Counted from the stretch's first letter, positions 15,050 through 26,999 are shown. The stretch is 64,000 nucleotides of DNA from Septoria linicola (GCA_024114885.1 CP099419.1:186001-250000), one strand, 5' to 3'. Numbers and translations are program-made. Notes: generated by a model from the sequence alone, not told the origin.

Positions 15050-16260
15050 CTACTTATCAAGAGGTTCCTTTGTTGGGTCCCAAGCACAAGGCTCATATAC
15101 GCCTGTGTTCAATGCTTCAAGATCCTCCTTGTCGAGCTCAAAGTCATATAAACCTGTGTTCTCCTCGATTCTTGAGTGAGTAACACTTTTTGGCAAGATC
15201 ACAAAACCCTTCTGCAGGCCCCATCTCAGCAAGATCTGAGTCGGAGTCTTGTTGTGCTTCTTTGCAATTGGCTTCAATGCGGGATCATCATTACGCGTGG
15301 CGCGAACGAGGGGAGAGTAGGCTTCGAGTACGACATTGCGAGCTTCGCACCACTTGACGATGTCCGGACGAGCCAGCCATGGGTGCAGCTCAACCTGGTT
15401 CACTGAGAGGATGCCGGCTTCTTTCGGCGAAGATTGCTGTTTCTGCCAGGCCTCAAGCTCGTCCAAGTGGTGCACTCCGTAGTTTGACACGCCAATCGAG
15501 CGGATTTTGCCTTCATTCACTGCCTCGACGAGTGCCTGTTGATGATCAGCATATGCATTGAGCGCAGAGACGACCGCTTCACAGCCTACCTTCCAAGCGC
15601 CAAGCCTGCCCTCTTTGCCTCCGTAAGGAGCATGCAGTAAGTACAAGTCAATGTAGTCCAGGCCAGTCTTCTTCAAGCTCTCATCGACGCACTTCTTGGC
15701 ATCTTTGTAGTTGACCTCTTTTGGTGGAACTTTCGAGGTGAAAAAGAGCTGGTCGCGTGGGATGCCGCCACCCAACATACCCTTTGCAGCGGGTTCTTCG
15801 TTACGGTATACTGTGGCGCTATCGACATGGCGATAGCCAGACTTGATTGCGTGGGTCGTCACCTCTTGGCAGACATCTGCGGGTCTGGGGGGAACGATTA
15901 GTTGGTGGCGGGTTCTGCCACTGTGGCTCAACAAACGCACGTTTGGTAGACGCCTGTAGATAACATTAGCTTCAGCGTATCATAAACAGTATGCTATCGC
16001 ACGGCGTGAGTGTCACGGCACATGGCAGCCTGACAAACGTTGAGTGGTCGTCACCAAACAAGCCGTCCTGTACAAGTGTCGGGAGAGTGGCTATCATCAA
16101 CAACGCTTGTCCAGGCATGGCGCCGTGCGACATCGCACGAATTCAGGCGCCTTCGTAGATGTCAAGGCAAGTGCTGGTGTAACTCACCATAGCCAAGTAA
16201 TGGCAGTTCATAGCCCGAGGCGAGCTTCACAGTGGAGTTGATGTCGAGCTTCTTGGCCAT
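15050..16260 (-). CDS. Aldo-keto reductase
   Basis: Four exons, 16188-16260, 15941-15953, 15590-15884 and 15050-15535, total 288 aa from the ATG at 16260. The second exon is a 13-nt micro-exon that restores the family string GYGVYQTPADVC across two introns (234 and 56 nt). The third intron (54 nt, GTAGGC...CAACAG) is a multiple of three with no stop, so read-through inserts 18 residues between GAWK and ALVEA. The catalytic tetrad is visible: D and Y in HVDSATVYRNE, K in FFTSKV, H in LLHAPYG. The NADPH site appears as LPKSVTHSRIEEN. Substrate is not predictable. An in-frame ATG at 16344 would add 28 basic residues resembling a mitochondrial presequence (see findings). Confidence 0.9.
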
Positions 16261-16676
16261 GGTGGACTTTGTAGTTGAAATTGGTCGCGTTGAGCGCGGT
16301 AAGACGTGAGTACAAAGTTGACTAACTCTTCTAATGGCACTCATAACAAGTCCGCGGTTCTGATGAAGGTCTATGCGAGAGCGTTTGGCCTTTAGTTGAA
16401 GTGGCCACGAGCTGATTACGTCATGGTGAGCTGAGCCGGAAGGAGTAGATCTCAATTCACTATTGTCTAGACGAGAAGTATGAACATTATTTGCACAGCA
16501 AGCCAAATAGGACTTCATAGCATGTCAACCAGCTGACTGAAAGTATAGGGTCCTTGTGTGAGAACTCCGTAATGAATGCTCCATCGCGAATTGAGTGTAA
16601 AGAGAAAGTACCCCTGCACAAGAAATAGTAGCAACGATCTTGGTGCGGAGCTCCTTCTGCTTGCTAACCGCCAGGC

Positions 16677-17664
16677 TCAACCAGTAATATATCCACCCTG
16701 CCCGCAGGGACCGTCACCCACGCTCACTTGATTGCTGCCAGAATTGCTATAAAATGACCACGTGGAAACTGAAGCGTCGCAGCTGTTCCTATTGTTGATG
16801 ACGAGTACGCACGTAAATCCCGAGTAGTTATTCAGTATGAAGCCTGCGCAGCCAGCTGTTGCCTGACAAGTATTACAGCAAAGAACAGGGTCACCGTTCG
16901 AAGCACTGACCGAGAAAGTCGCGGTACCATCCAGCCTGGCATTATCAAGTGCTGTACTGCCGACGCGGCTGATGATGTTATCCGGGCTACACGCGGCGTA
17001 GGTTGGAGAGCCCAAAGTAGTCGTTGTGGTGGTAGAAGCAGTTGTAGTGAACTCGGTCGTTGTCGTTGTGGACGCTGAGACGCTCGTGATGGATGTGGTG
17101 GTGATAGTCGTCGTTGTCGCGTCCACGATTGGAGCTATAGATGTTTCGGTGACAGTGCTCACTATCGTTGTGGTAGCAGGTGACGGCTCTGGGGCAGTTT
17201 TGGTTATAGTCGAAGTTCTCGCTATAGAAAAAGAAGTTATTATCGTAAAAGTCGTCGTCGCTATAGAAGTTATAGTCGTAGTTATAAAAGTCGTCGAAGT
17301 CTACGAAGTCTATAAAGTCTATAAAGTCGCCCAAGTGTCTCGTGAGTCGCTGCTCTCTGAATGCGACCCGCTGCCGCGTGACAAAGGTGCTGTAGTCCAC
17401 TGTTGCATTGGACACGTACTTGAGACGATCACTGTCGATTGTGAGGGCGTCACAGTGACGGTGGGCGTTATAGTCTTAGTAGTGGTGATCGCCGGGCCGC
17501 ATGTTGACTATGTGGTCTTTGTTGTTGTGGTAGGGACATGCTTGGAGTGCTTGGAACCCTGAGATGTAAGACAGTGCTTGTATGTCGATGTGACCAAAAA
17601 AAAGCTGTCTTGCGAGCGCGGTATGCGTTACAAGCACCAGCAGATGATAAATTGAAAGCTTCAT
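16677..17664 (-). pseudogene. Decayed secreted Thr-rich protein with PAN-like domain
   Basis: An ATG at 17664 starts a signal peptide (MKLSIYHLLVLVTHTALARQ). An eight-T run (17596-17603) then throws the frame: removing one base there leads into a Thr/Ser-rich, mucin-like frame that runs to the stop at 16677. That frame is broken by four TAG codons, one at 17508-17510 and three exactly 9 nt apart at 17301-17321, inside a small AGTCTATAA tandem repeat. The intact C-terminal 105 residues contain paired cysteines (LCCNTCQATAGCAGF...FTCVLV...NSCD), the pattern of fungal PAN/apple-like carbohydrate-binding domains. Likely once a secreted wall or adhesion protein. It is possible that only the 3' part (from 17162) is still expressed by use of an unrecognised intron. 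Confidence 0.65.
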
Positions 17665-18333
17665 GATCGCAGACAAGCAATGGTATAGAAACTGCGGGCA
17701 GATGTGGCCACGGAGCGATACTACAGATAGCACTCTATAGATATAAGGCAGTGCGTGAACACGAGGGAACCAGTACGCCCACGAGGGCGACCCAGCGTGA
17801 GATCCATTTCCACGTTCGTCTTGATGGTCGTGCTAAAGCGAGATCACACGCGGCCATGGTGGTTTCGAGGCGTCTGGAGGGAAGGCTTATGAAGCGGTAG
17901 GCCAGTGATCATTGTTGGACTGGTTCACAAGAGGATTCGTCGTGCTCTCCCCAGGAGGAAACTTGCGCCACACGGCCTGCTAGGGCTGTAGGGGCTGGCT
18001 GAGGATGGGATCTGGACCATCGAATGCTTCCCAATGACATGCAACATGTCCACTCATGCAAGCTCTGCACAAGGCTCGAGAGGTAGTAGTTGCGCAGACT
18101 CGCCTGCCATTGCGTGATCGGTGAGCTGATGTTGGCTCTCGGGATGAAAATGTCGTCTCCGTCTTGAGTTCACTTGAGATTGCACACGGCACAAATAGAG
18201 TTTTGCGGCTGTCTTATCGATAGCGGGATCCACTTTTTGTTGACTCGATCATCGTCACGTTTCGACTTTCCACAATGTCCATACCAGTAGACGCTCGGTT
18301 GACAAGTGACGAGTCCAGTGGAGAGGTAACAGA
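17665..18333. other. Intergenic, divergent promoters
   Basis: The space between the decayed secreted-protein gene (minus) and dom34 (plus). A TATA-like stretch (TATAGATATAAG, 17736-17747) suits the minus-strand gene. No other features seen. Confidence 0.4.
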
Positions 18334-19578
18334 ATGCGACTCATCAAGCAGAACATCATCCAAAAAGATGGCTCGGGAACAGCCACACTCCTGCCCGAAG
18401 AGCCCGAGGACATGTGGCACTGCTACAACCTCATCCGCCCTACAGATATCTTGCGTGCCTCAGCGATACGAAAAGTGACGACAGAGTCTGGCTCAGGAGC
18501 CACGAGGAATGAGCGAGTGCACATGACATTGACGATCAAGGTCACGAAGCTGGACTTCGACCCGCAGGCGGCGCAGTTGCACGTTTCGGGGCAGGTCTCG
18601 GAAGAGAACAAATGGGTGAAGCTGGGTAGTTTTCATACGCTCGATCTAGAGCTGCAGCGGAACTTTACGTTAGACAAGGCCGATGGGTGGGATAGTGTGG
18701 CGTTGGAGACATTGAAGGAAGCAATAGATGTCGACAGAAAAGCCGTGCTATGGGCAGTAGTCATGGCGGAGGGGCTGGCCAATATCTGCCTCATTACAGA
18801 GCATCAGACGATATTGCGGCAGAAGATCGAGGTCAATCTTCCAAAGAAAAGAGCAGGCTCGAGCGATCACGAGAAATCTTTGGAGCGCTTCTTCCAGACT
18901 ACATTCGATTCACTCATGCGACAAATCGACATATCGAATCCGACACCACTGCTCCTCGCCAGTCCAGGCTTCACGGCAGGTAGTTTTCAGTCTTTTATAC
19001 AAAAAGAGGCAAGCAGGACTGCAAATAAGCAACTCGTAGAGCTCCTGCCCAAAGTCACAGTCGCACATTCAGCATCCGGCCATCTACATTCTCTCGGAGA
19101 GGTGCTTGCGAGTCCTGCAGTGACTTCGAAGCTCAGTGATACCAAGTTTGCGCGCGAGACCAAACTCATGGACCAATTCCTGAAAATGATGCGTGAAGAC
19201 GACCAAAAAGCGTGGTACGGCCCGAGAGAGTGCATGACAGCAATTGAAAGAGGCGCTGTGGGAAAAGGAGGTGGTGTACTCCTTATATCAAACACTCTGT
19301 TCAGAAGTCAGGACGTTAAGACGCGGAAGAAGTGGGTGGCGGTTGTGGACGATGTCACAGATCAAGGCGGAGAGGTGCGAGTGCTAAGTAGTATGCACGA
19401 AAGTGGCAAAAGGCTTGAGGGCTTGGGCGGGATAGCTGCAATACTAACGTACCCAATCGAGGATCTGGACGAAGGGCTGGAAGATGTGGTTGGCGGATAT
19501 GACTTGGATGAGGACGAGGTGAACGGAAACGTCACGGAGGGCAGGCAGGACATCAATGAGGACGTCGACTTCCTATGA
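18334..19578 (+). CDS. dom34: Dom34/Pelota, ribosome rescue factor
   Basis: Single-exon 414-aa frame beginning MRLIKQNIIQKDGSGTATLL and continuing EEPEDMWHCYNLI, the hallmark Dom34/Pelota start. The three eRF1-like domains follow: the N-terminal Sm-like domain (1-130), the central domain (about 135-270, AVVMAEGLANICLITEH) and the C-terminal domain (about 275-380, YGPRECMTAIERGAVG...LLISNTLFRS). It lacks the GGQ peptide-release motif, as expected for Pelota. With Hbs1 it splits stalled ribosomes in no-go and non-stop decay (established). An acidic tail (DLDEDEVNGN ... DINEDVDFL) follows, also usual in the family. The start is unambiguous. Confidence 0.97.
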   Translation: MRLIKQNIIQKDGSGTATLLPEEPEDMWHCYNLIRPTDILRASAIRKVTTESGSGATRNERVHMTLTIKVTKLDFDPQAAQLHVSGQVSEENKWVKLGSFHTLDLELQRNFTLDKADGWDSVALETLKEAIDVDRKAVLWAVVMAEGLANICLITEHQTILRQKIEVNLPKKRAGSSDHEKSLERFFQTTFDSLMRQIDISNPTPLLLASPGFTAGSFQSFIQKEASRTANKQLVELLPKVTVAHSASGHLHSLGEVLASPAVTSKLSDTKFARETKLMDQFLKMMREDDQKAWYGPRECMTAIERGAVGKGGGVLLISNTLFRSQDVKTRKKWVAVVDDVTDQGGEVRVLSSMHESGKRLEGLGGIAAILTYPIEDLDEGLEDVVGGYDLDEDEVNGNVTEGRQDINEDVDFL

Positions 19579-20214
19579 TATACGAATTACGACGCAGATG
19601 AATGCCCGTTTTGTGCCTCTTCTGTTCCTAGGATGCCATGGCCTCAGACAGAACACGTTCGTCCAGTAAGACTTGGGCTGGAGACGGTGCCAAGCCCTTA
19701 GGGTTGTCTGACTAATGCTCCGGCGACAACGACAACACGAGGATCCGACGTGCTACAGCTCCAATATCTTCAAGTGAGGCTCTATACCACTTACCAATAA
19801 TGTTTCACAAGTAATAGCTCCGTCGCACTGTCCTAGCGGGGGCAGATCTATATCGCCGAGTTACCAGATTCCCAGAAATGGCCCGTTCCTGAGGGGGTGC
19901 ACCACAGCTCATATACTTCTTAATGACAACGCTGTGGATCCCAAGTCTAAGTCGCGCGCCGAGCTAAGGACCTTCCACGCGCCAGATCAGACAGGATCAC
20001 TACGAACTGTGTCGCCTCTCAGCTTTACTGCTATCCTGATACCTTGATTGGCCAAAACGAGCTGCTCAGCTCTGCAACGCCTGAGCTAACAGCCCCACTT
20101 GTGCCACCTTCCACAAGCACGGCTGCAGCGTATTGACGAGTCGAGGAACATACCGGAAGTGTATGCGGACGACCTAATGATGCCGCCCTTTGCCGCCACA
20201 TGATCTCTGCTACA
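19579..20214. other. Intergenic, no gene seen
   Basis: 636 bases between dom34 and the decayed HET gene. No frame, splice pattern or repeat that I can support. Confidence 0.45.
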
Positions 20215-21934
20215 ATGCGGCTTCTGCAAGCACATAGCCGGACACTGATCTGCTTTGACGATACTCAGCCCATTCGAGGCAAGTATGCCATTCTGTCCCA
20301 TGTTTGGGACTTGGATGAAGTACGCTTCGAAGACATACAATCCTCTCGATCCCTTGAGCACAAACGGGGTTACGTCAAAATGCGATACGCATGCCAGCAG
20401 GCCATGATTCATGGCCTCGAATACGTCTGGATAGACTCGTGCTGTATCGACAAACGTTCCAGTGCCGAACTGTCGGAAGCGATCAACTCCATGTATTCCT
20501 GGTATCGGGAAGCCGCGTGTTGCTACGCATACTTGGCCGACGTGGGAAACCCAGTGCGCCAGCGAGGTACTAGTGTACAGAGCAATAGAATTGCAACTTA
20601 CCAAGCTCTGCGCGATAGTCGGTGGTTCAAGCGAGGCTGGACACTACAGGAACTCATAGCGCCCGCCAAGGTGCACTTCTATGGGCAGGATTGGACATTC
20701 TTGGGTACTAAAGCAAGTCTATGTGCGGAGCTGGAGGAAATAACAGCTATCCCGAAGTACGTTCTTCAGGACGCCTTTCATCTCAAGCACGTATCGGTCG
20801 TGCAGAAGATGAAGTGGGCTGCATACAGGCAGACCACCAGGAAAGAAGATGAAGCGTATTGTCTGCTCGGTATTTTCGACGTGAATATGCCCCTCCTATA
20901 TGGCGAGGGGTAGGAGAGCGTTCCAGAGGCTACAAGCAGAGATCATTAAGAGCTCGACCGACCACTCTGTCCTACTATGGCAATCGGAAACCTGGCGTGA
21001 GCAAGCTGATGTTCTGGCAGCCACGGCAGATGATTTGCTGGCATCTGGCAAAGTCACGCAATATCTGGGGGGGGGAGGTCCCCACGAGCCATATGAACTG
21101 ACAAATTCAGGTCTTCGAATCCGTTTGCCTGTGGTCGAGCTGAACGCTGTGAAGCACATTGTCCTGAATTGCAGATACGAGGACGACTTCACAGGCTTGA
21201 TTGCCTTGCCGTTAGAGTTCTCAGCAGCGATTCCAGAAAGTAATATGACCGGACTAGGTACGACCACCACTGCGGCGGTAGTATGGCGACACGGCTTGGA
21301 TGAGACAATATTGAATCGCTCCCTGTTGTACCCTGGTCCTCGGTCTTCGACAGACCGCCAGTCACAAGAGTCAATCTGCTGCTAACAGCATCTCTTGGCA
21401 TCAACGACGACTTTGATGCGCCGAGATCAGCTTTCCAAATCTGCTACCAAGTCGATAATGAGTGCTCCGACTACCTGAACCTTATCGACGGTGGTCCAGC
21501 AGAGCAGTGGAATGCAGTGACACTTGTGCACATGTCTCCTGTCGCCGTAGAGAAGACTCAACCATACTTCGGCTGCGTCATTTGGCGATACAGAAGTCCC
21601 GGAAACGACCAGCCTGCTTATATCACGATTGCCTTTGCGGAGGTAAAGCACGAAGGACACAGCCCCAATCTCGTCTTCCGGGCGTTTGTGGACGAAGAGC
21701 CGTCCGATATTACAGGTTCTTACGATCTCCACCTTCCCGACTGGGTCAAAGTCGACATGGGCCCTTCATTGGGTCCGAAAGTGCTGTGGGCAGCTCAGCT
21801 GCAAGATGGAAGCCATGTCGATCGATGCTGAAGTGTCCTGGCGTGTGATGATGAATAGCGGCGTCTATGTTGTGAAGTCTACGCGCAATACTGATCAAAC
21901 CGAGCCAGACACCATTGAGGGAGTTTTGTCGTAG
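20215..21934 (+). pseudogene. Decayed HET-domain (heterokaryon incompatibility) gene
   Basis: The HET domain reads from ATG 20215: MRLLQAHSRT, then GKYAILSHVW, EYVWIDSCCIDKRSSAELSE, SRWFKRGWTLQELIAP and DEAYCLLGIFDVNMPLLYGEG, all family hallmarks. Right after YGEG a TAG (20911-20913) stops the frame. The expected continuation RRAFQRLQAEII lies one base over, in the frame open to 21385. A second shift near 21330-21340 is needed to enter the frame that runs to 21831, and a third may extend the tail to 21934. No GT-AG intron explains these breaks because conserved residues would be lost. HET proteins trigger cell death on non-self fusion; this one is probably silenced, unless the 233-residue domain alone is made. 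Confidence 0.8.
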
Positions 21935-23485
21935 TCGGACAAATCTGGAAACTGGGCGCAGCCTTTGCTGCATGTTCCAAAGCACTATGATGTGCGGGCG
22001 TGCTAGTGTGTCTTCTCGGACTACGTTCCCTATCAGATTATGATTATCACAAGCAATTCTTCCGGCGTCCTCACGCATCACCCTGCCACCATGTCAGAAT
22101 GTCCTCTTAACACCTCTGCTTGTCCCACTCTGTCACCTGTTCAACAATCGGCTTGACTCGGCTCAAGTTGCGGTCATCGTTGCAACAACAGTTCTGCACG
22201 GAGCCTGCTACAGACCTGGCACCTAAGGATCATGCTCATGCAGTGACAGTACTCGTATCGCTATGTGGTAGCGATGTAGGTGCTTTGGGATTCATACCGC
22301 CAATGATCGTAGCTCTGCTGCTTTGTCACGCTCGCCGCTAACAGTCTTCCTAGTGTCTTGGCGTTCTGGTATGGACCTTGGAAGACTAGGGAGCGTTTAT
22401 TAGCGGGCTCCGCAACGAGCACTTGCTGAATGCGGACAGCTGCGCGACATCGCACATTGCTACTCAGCCCTCCAGAATGAATGCGAATGATCGCACGATT
22501 AGGTCTGATGGTTCATGTCTATGTAAGGGCAACTCGTGTCGGTCGCTTGATCGCAAGTCTCAATCACAGCCGCAGCTTTCCTTGTCGATCACCTCGCGTT
22601 CAATGCCTGTCTCGACTTCGTACAGAGTCTGGCAGACCAGATGACCATCGTCACAAAGGCGAGGCGGCGGATGCTTTTCTCAAAGTGTGGCCGAGTATTG
22701 TCGTGGTATAAGTGTCGATCACGGTCCCGATCTCGGTTTCGTGCTGGACTGCACTTCTGATCATCCACCGAGACGACTCCGACGCAACCGTGTCATCAAG
22801 TGTCCTCCGCTTCATGAGTCTCGATTCCATCGATGATCCTTCTCTTGTGCGCAAATTGCAGTCACAGCGCTATCCGTCTAGTCGCATCTTGTTGACTCCA
22901 CAGATGTAGTGAAAGCGATAAAATTTCGCGAAGGATTGTTTACCTTGCTGTGCCTTGAATCCTGAGTCAGCAGTTTAGCTTTGATCTTCGCACTGCTCTG
23001 AGACGCTGGCGGGACACGCTTCAGCAAGCCCTGACCCCTTCGGCCACGGGTTCGAGAGCCTCGATACCGGAAGTGTTGTTGCGGTACGGACGATCTTCAT
23101 CCTGATCGATTCCAAGGAAAAGTGTACATGCGACGAAAGAACTTCGCGCGCATGTTGAGCCGGATGAACTTGCTCGTGGAGTCTGACACGGTCCCCACGT
23201 ATGGTAAAAATTAGTCTGCATTCTAGAGATAAATTAGCAGCAGATGTCACAAGCTTCGGCAGGCCCCAGAAGAGCGGGCAAGGAATCCCTCCCGAACTCT
23301 CTATCCTTCCCGAGTCCCACCCACCGACCTGGTTCTTTATCAGCACGTAGGGCTGGGGATGCACGCGCTCTCGTGACACTTGACAGGTCGTGTCAAGCAC
23401 AAGCCTGGTACAGCGTTCGCAGATATCGCGAGGATAGGACGGTTAGAGACCTGAGCAACGGCAACAGACGGCGAGAAACGAAACA
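21935..23485. other. Intergenic, no supported gene
   Basis: 1.55 kb between the HET relic and the F-box gene. Only short scattered frames of up to 141 codons, with no motif. The last 60 bases before 23486 form the leader of the F-box gene. Confidence 0.45.
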
Positions 23486-24859
23486 ATGGCCAAGGCCGCA
23501 CCATCACCTGCACACGAGCTCCCGGAGGAGTTGCTCGCGCATATTGTCGAATACTTGGCTGCTGAGCACCCTTTTGTACCGGACCGCGAGCACCAGGAAC
23601 GGGTCAGGAGTCTGACAGCATTGTGTCGAACGAGCAGGCAGTTCTGTCGCCTGGCTCAGCCTGTGCTGTTTCGAACAATCTGGCCAGGTGGTTCTGAAGA
23701 CTCGGTGCACAGGGTCAGATGTCTCTTGCGCACGCTTGTTGCTCGGCCTGATCTCCGAGATCATGTGTTGAATGTCAGTGTCGAATTTTATGATATGGGT
23801 GATGCGACTGGCACGGTCGTGCGCGATATGAGCGGTTTTGATGCGAGCGCTTATACAGCAGCTGCGGAAGGACTTTGCCTTCTGGGAGATGTTGACACCA
23901 GGAACAGACTTATTGAAGACGCCCAATTTGGGCAAGGAGATGCAAGCTGGACTTTGTTGCTTGCGACATGCAAGAAGATCAGGAGCATTGACGCGGAGCT
24001 CCATTACGATTGGCAAGATCGCGACACAGGCAAGCTGTTAAGATTCGCAGCTGAGTATGGCGGTAGCGCGCCCATCTCTGGACAGCTCTTGCCCGAGCTG
24101 AAAGAATATATACTCTATCACCACGACACTGAAGGTAGCACGCCCATTCTGGACGTGAAGCACCTGCTCTCTCATGATTCACTTAGGACACTCAAAGGTC
24201 ATGCATTAAGTCTGCAGGAAGACGAGATAGAGGACGAGCTGGATGACTGCATATTCACTTCCAGGCTTACGAAGATCGAGCTGACTTACTCCTTGCTAGA
24301 TGGTGCTGGCATGGCGCGACTGCTGTCTTGCTGTCCTGATCTCGAATCTTTCTCTTTGGAGTGGGGCCCATCCACAGTCGGAGATTGCATCATCGACCTA
24401 CGTGAAGTTGGTGATGCGTTCCGTGAGCATGGCAAGCGTTTGCGAAGACTCCGACTTGATACGAAAGATGCATTTCAATTTGAAGAGGCATCCTTGGACA
24501 GGGCCCATCACCCTCTTGGCGATCTTACCTCATTGGCCTCACTTCAAGTGCTGGAAGTACCTGCTATGTGCCTCTCAGGCGTGTATGATCAGACCCCATC
24601 TCAAAGCTTTGAGGTGTTGGACTTTGCCGAAACTTTGCCAGTGTCGCTTCAAACACTTGAGGTCCTGCACTTTCGTCGTGATAAGCATGTAGCACTCGAT
24701 GAGCAACTCACGAGTTTGGCTAGTGATCAACGCTTCGGACATTTAAGCAGGATCAAACTCAAGAACAGTGATCCGCGGCCGGAAATGCTCGAGATGGAAT
24801 GCTGGAAGAGCTGGCACATGTCCAAGGATGCTTCTGGCCGTGTTCTGCTGGCTCGCTGA
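23486..24859 (+). CDS. F-box protein with leucine-rich C-terminal region
   Basis: Single-exon 457-aa frame. Residues about 10-65 form an F-box (HELPEELLAHIVEYL ... LTALCRTSRQFCRLAQPVLFR), which normally binds Skp1 in an SCF ubiquitin ligase. The rest is rich in Leu-containing segments spaced like irregular leucine-rich repeats (LLPELKEYILYH, LTKIELTYSLLDGAGMARLL, LASLQVLEVPAMCLSG, SLQTLEVLHF), probably the substrate-binding face. The ATG context (ACAATGG) is acceptable and there is no upstream in-frame ATG. Such proteins are abundant and fast-evolving in fungi, so the target cannot be named. Confidence 0.85.
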   Translation: MAKAAPSPAHELPEELLAHIVEYLAAEHPFVPDREHQERVRSLTALCRTSRQFCRLAQPVLFRTIWPGGSEDSVHRVRCLLRTLVARPDLRDHVLNVSVEFYDMGDATGTVVRDMSGFDASAYTAAAEGLCLLGDVDTRNRLIEDAQFGQGDASWTLLLATCKKIRSIDAELHYDWQDRDTGKLLRFAAEYGGSAPISGQLLPELKEYILYHHDTEGSTPILDVKHLLSHDSLRTLKGHALSLQEDEIEDELDDCIFTSRLTKIELTYSLLDGAGMARLLSCCPDLESFSLEWGPSTVGDCIIDLREVGDAFREHGKRLRRLRLDTKDAFQFEEASLDRAHHPLGDLTSLASLQVLEVPAMCLSGVYDQTPSQSFEVLDFAETLPVSLQTLEVLHFRRDKHVALDEQLTSLASDQRFGHLSRIKLKNSDPRPEMLEMECWKSWHMSKDASGRVLLAR

Positions 24860-26999
24860 GCGATGTGGGCCCGGTAACTCCATGGGTCGTCGTAGATTTG
24901 TGACGAAAACAGAAGTAGTGACAAGAAGGATCATAATAGTTCAATTTCGACTCAGCTACAAGTCAATGTCCGCATCTGGACCCATCTCAGCCCTGTGAGC
25001 TGTGTAAGAACTTCGTCACTGGAGCTGGAATCGTCAATCCTTTGATCCACTTTGCAATACACCTCGAGAAGTGTCGTTTAGCGTGTGATATCATATCCAT
25101 GTTGCTGTAGCCTGATAGTCTACCGAGGACGTGTGGAAGTCTCCGGATACGAAGTTCAGCGAAACGTGCGAGGCTTGGTTCATCTCAATAAGGTGCTCGC
25201 CAAAGCGGATCTGGCTGCGGTGCTTCAAACGGAGGCAGTAGATGCCGCGTTATGGCTTTGATCTTGGCCAGAGCTGCACCGGCAAAGTCATTAGATCGTG
25301 GTCAATATTGCAGAACAAGTGATTGAAAGTGATACTTCTGTACTATACTGTACATAGCCAGACATGGTCCGCGATCGCGTTGTCATAGTCATTATCATGA
25401 TGTCGGAGGGGCCAACTGGGACGGCACGATGACTTTCCTCTGGCCATAATCACTGTAAGATGATGCATGTTACAAACTTAAGCCCTTATCGCGGTCTGCC
25501 CTTATGTTCTACAGCTGCAGTCTCAGTGCTTATGATTGTTTGCCCGAGACTAGGGCATCGTCGCGTGGTGTGCGTGGTTTGTATGCAGCATCTAACTGCT
25601 CGGAGCAGAGATTACCACGATCAACAGCGTCAATTACCTTGTCGATTTCGCAGCCGAATATAGCGTCGGGCAAGCTGATCGTCAGAATTTACGCATGTGT
25701 TTCAACGTGCTCTCCACGAGGTGCGAAGGAGGTGTCCTGGAAGTGGGGACAAGTGATCCTTTACATGCAGCAAAGCATACTAGCATAGCCGAGCTAATGA
25801 GCGTCAAGCCAAATATTAGCCAGCAATTTCAGCCCCGATCGAGCTATTTGGGGAAGTTACTGCGGCTCACAGGATTTCCCTCCCTTCCTCGCCAGCAAGC
25901 CATCCTGCCACCTCCTCCATTTCTATAGGCGCGTGCACGCATCTCCCGGTCAATGGCCGCTCAGAATAGCAACAATGGACCTCCGTCCGCAGCGGTATGC
26001 ACACTTTGCCATACCTTTCGTTGACGACCACTCGATACTTCGGTTTCACGATGATGAAATAGGCATAGACTGCGAAGCGCGCTCTCTCTGTCGCGTACAC
26101 TCCTTCGCACTGCTATACACGGAGTGATTGAGATTGCTTGTGAGGCAGTGTACAGCAGCGCACACGATCTGATTCCTGCACCCACTCGATCCATCTGCTG
26201 AGGCTGAGAGATGCCCACACCGGGCCACAATGAGCCTCTTCGCGCTGCGCTGTATGCGGCGCGTCTGCTACAGGACTCGAAGCATTGCTGAATATCTTCA
26301 TCTCGGTGAGGGATACTCCGTATGGCTGGAACGGGTATGTATTACTCCCTGTCACCAAGTTTTGATACCTGGGAATGCCTTCAGATGAGATCTCATACAC
26401 GGTTCCTACCGTGAACAGCAGTTCTGACATGCGTGGTGCATCTGGTCTGACAGGTCATGCAAGCAGGGCTGTGGTGGCCGAAAAGTCTAGCTAACTGGAG
26501 ACGCCCAGAGTCTAATAGCCAGTTAAAAGAGCCTAATGCGATCCTGGCGGCAAGGTTGTAGAGAGCGCCTTGACCCTGTGTTGGCTCTTTCACTCGTCCA
26601 ATCCCGACATATCGCGCGAAGGACTGCCAGCGTCTGCCGCACTCGCAGGCTGGCGGCGCACAGAGCAGCAGCTTATTCTTCCATGCGGCGCCCTTGTGCG
26701 AGGCACGCGGCTCCTGGGTCCCGCCCGCTCGTCTGAAAATAAGCCTGTCTTCTGTACCTTAGCCCTGGCGTCTGTGCTTGCATTGTGCCTAACGAATGTC
26801 GATGGACCGTCCTAGGCTAGAGCAAGGACTCGCAGCCCATCCTACTTATCCACCAACATGTCCGCCTCACATAGCATGGTGCTGCTTACCTTAGGCTTCC
26901 CGAAGGCTGACTCTGTTAGCAAGATCTACAACAAGACTCATCCTCCCGGTCATCCCGTTCCATGACCTTTCGCCACCAACACACTCTCTACCAGACAAC
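24860..26999. other. Long intergenic stretch, no supported gene
   Basis: 2.1 kb with only short contradictory frames on both strands. The last 180 bases are pyrimidine/CA-rich and look like the promoter and leader of the gene starting at 27000. I see no transposon signature or RNA gene. Confidence 0.45.
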
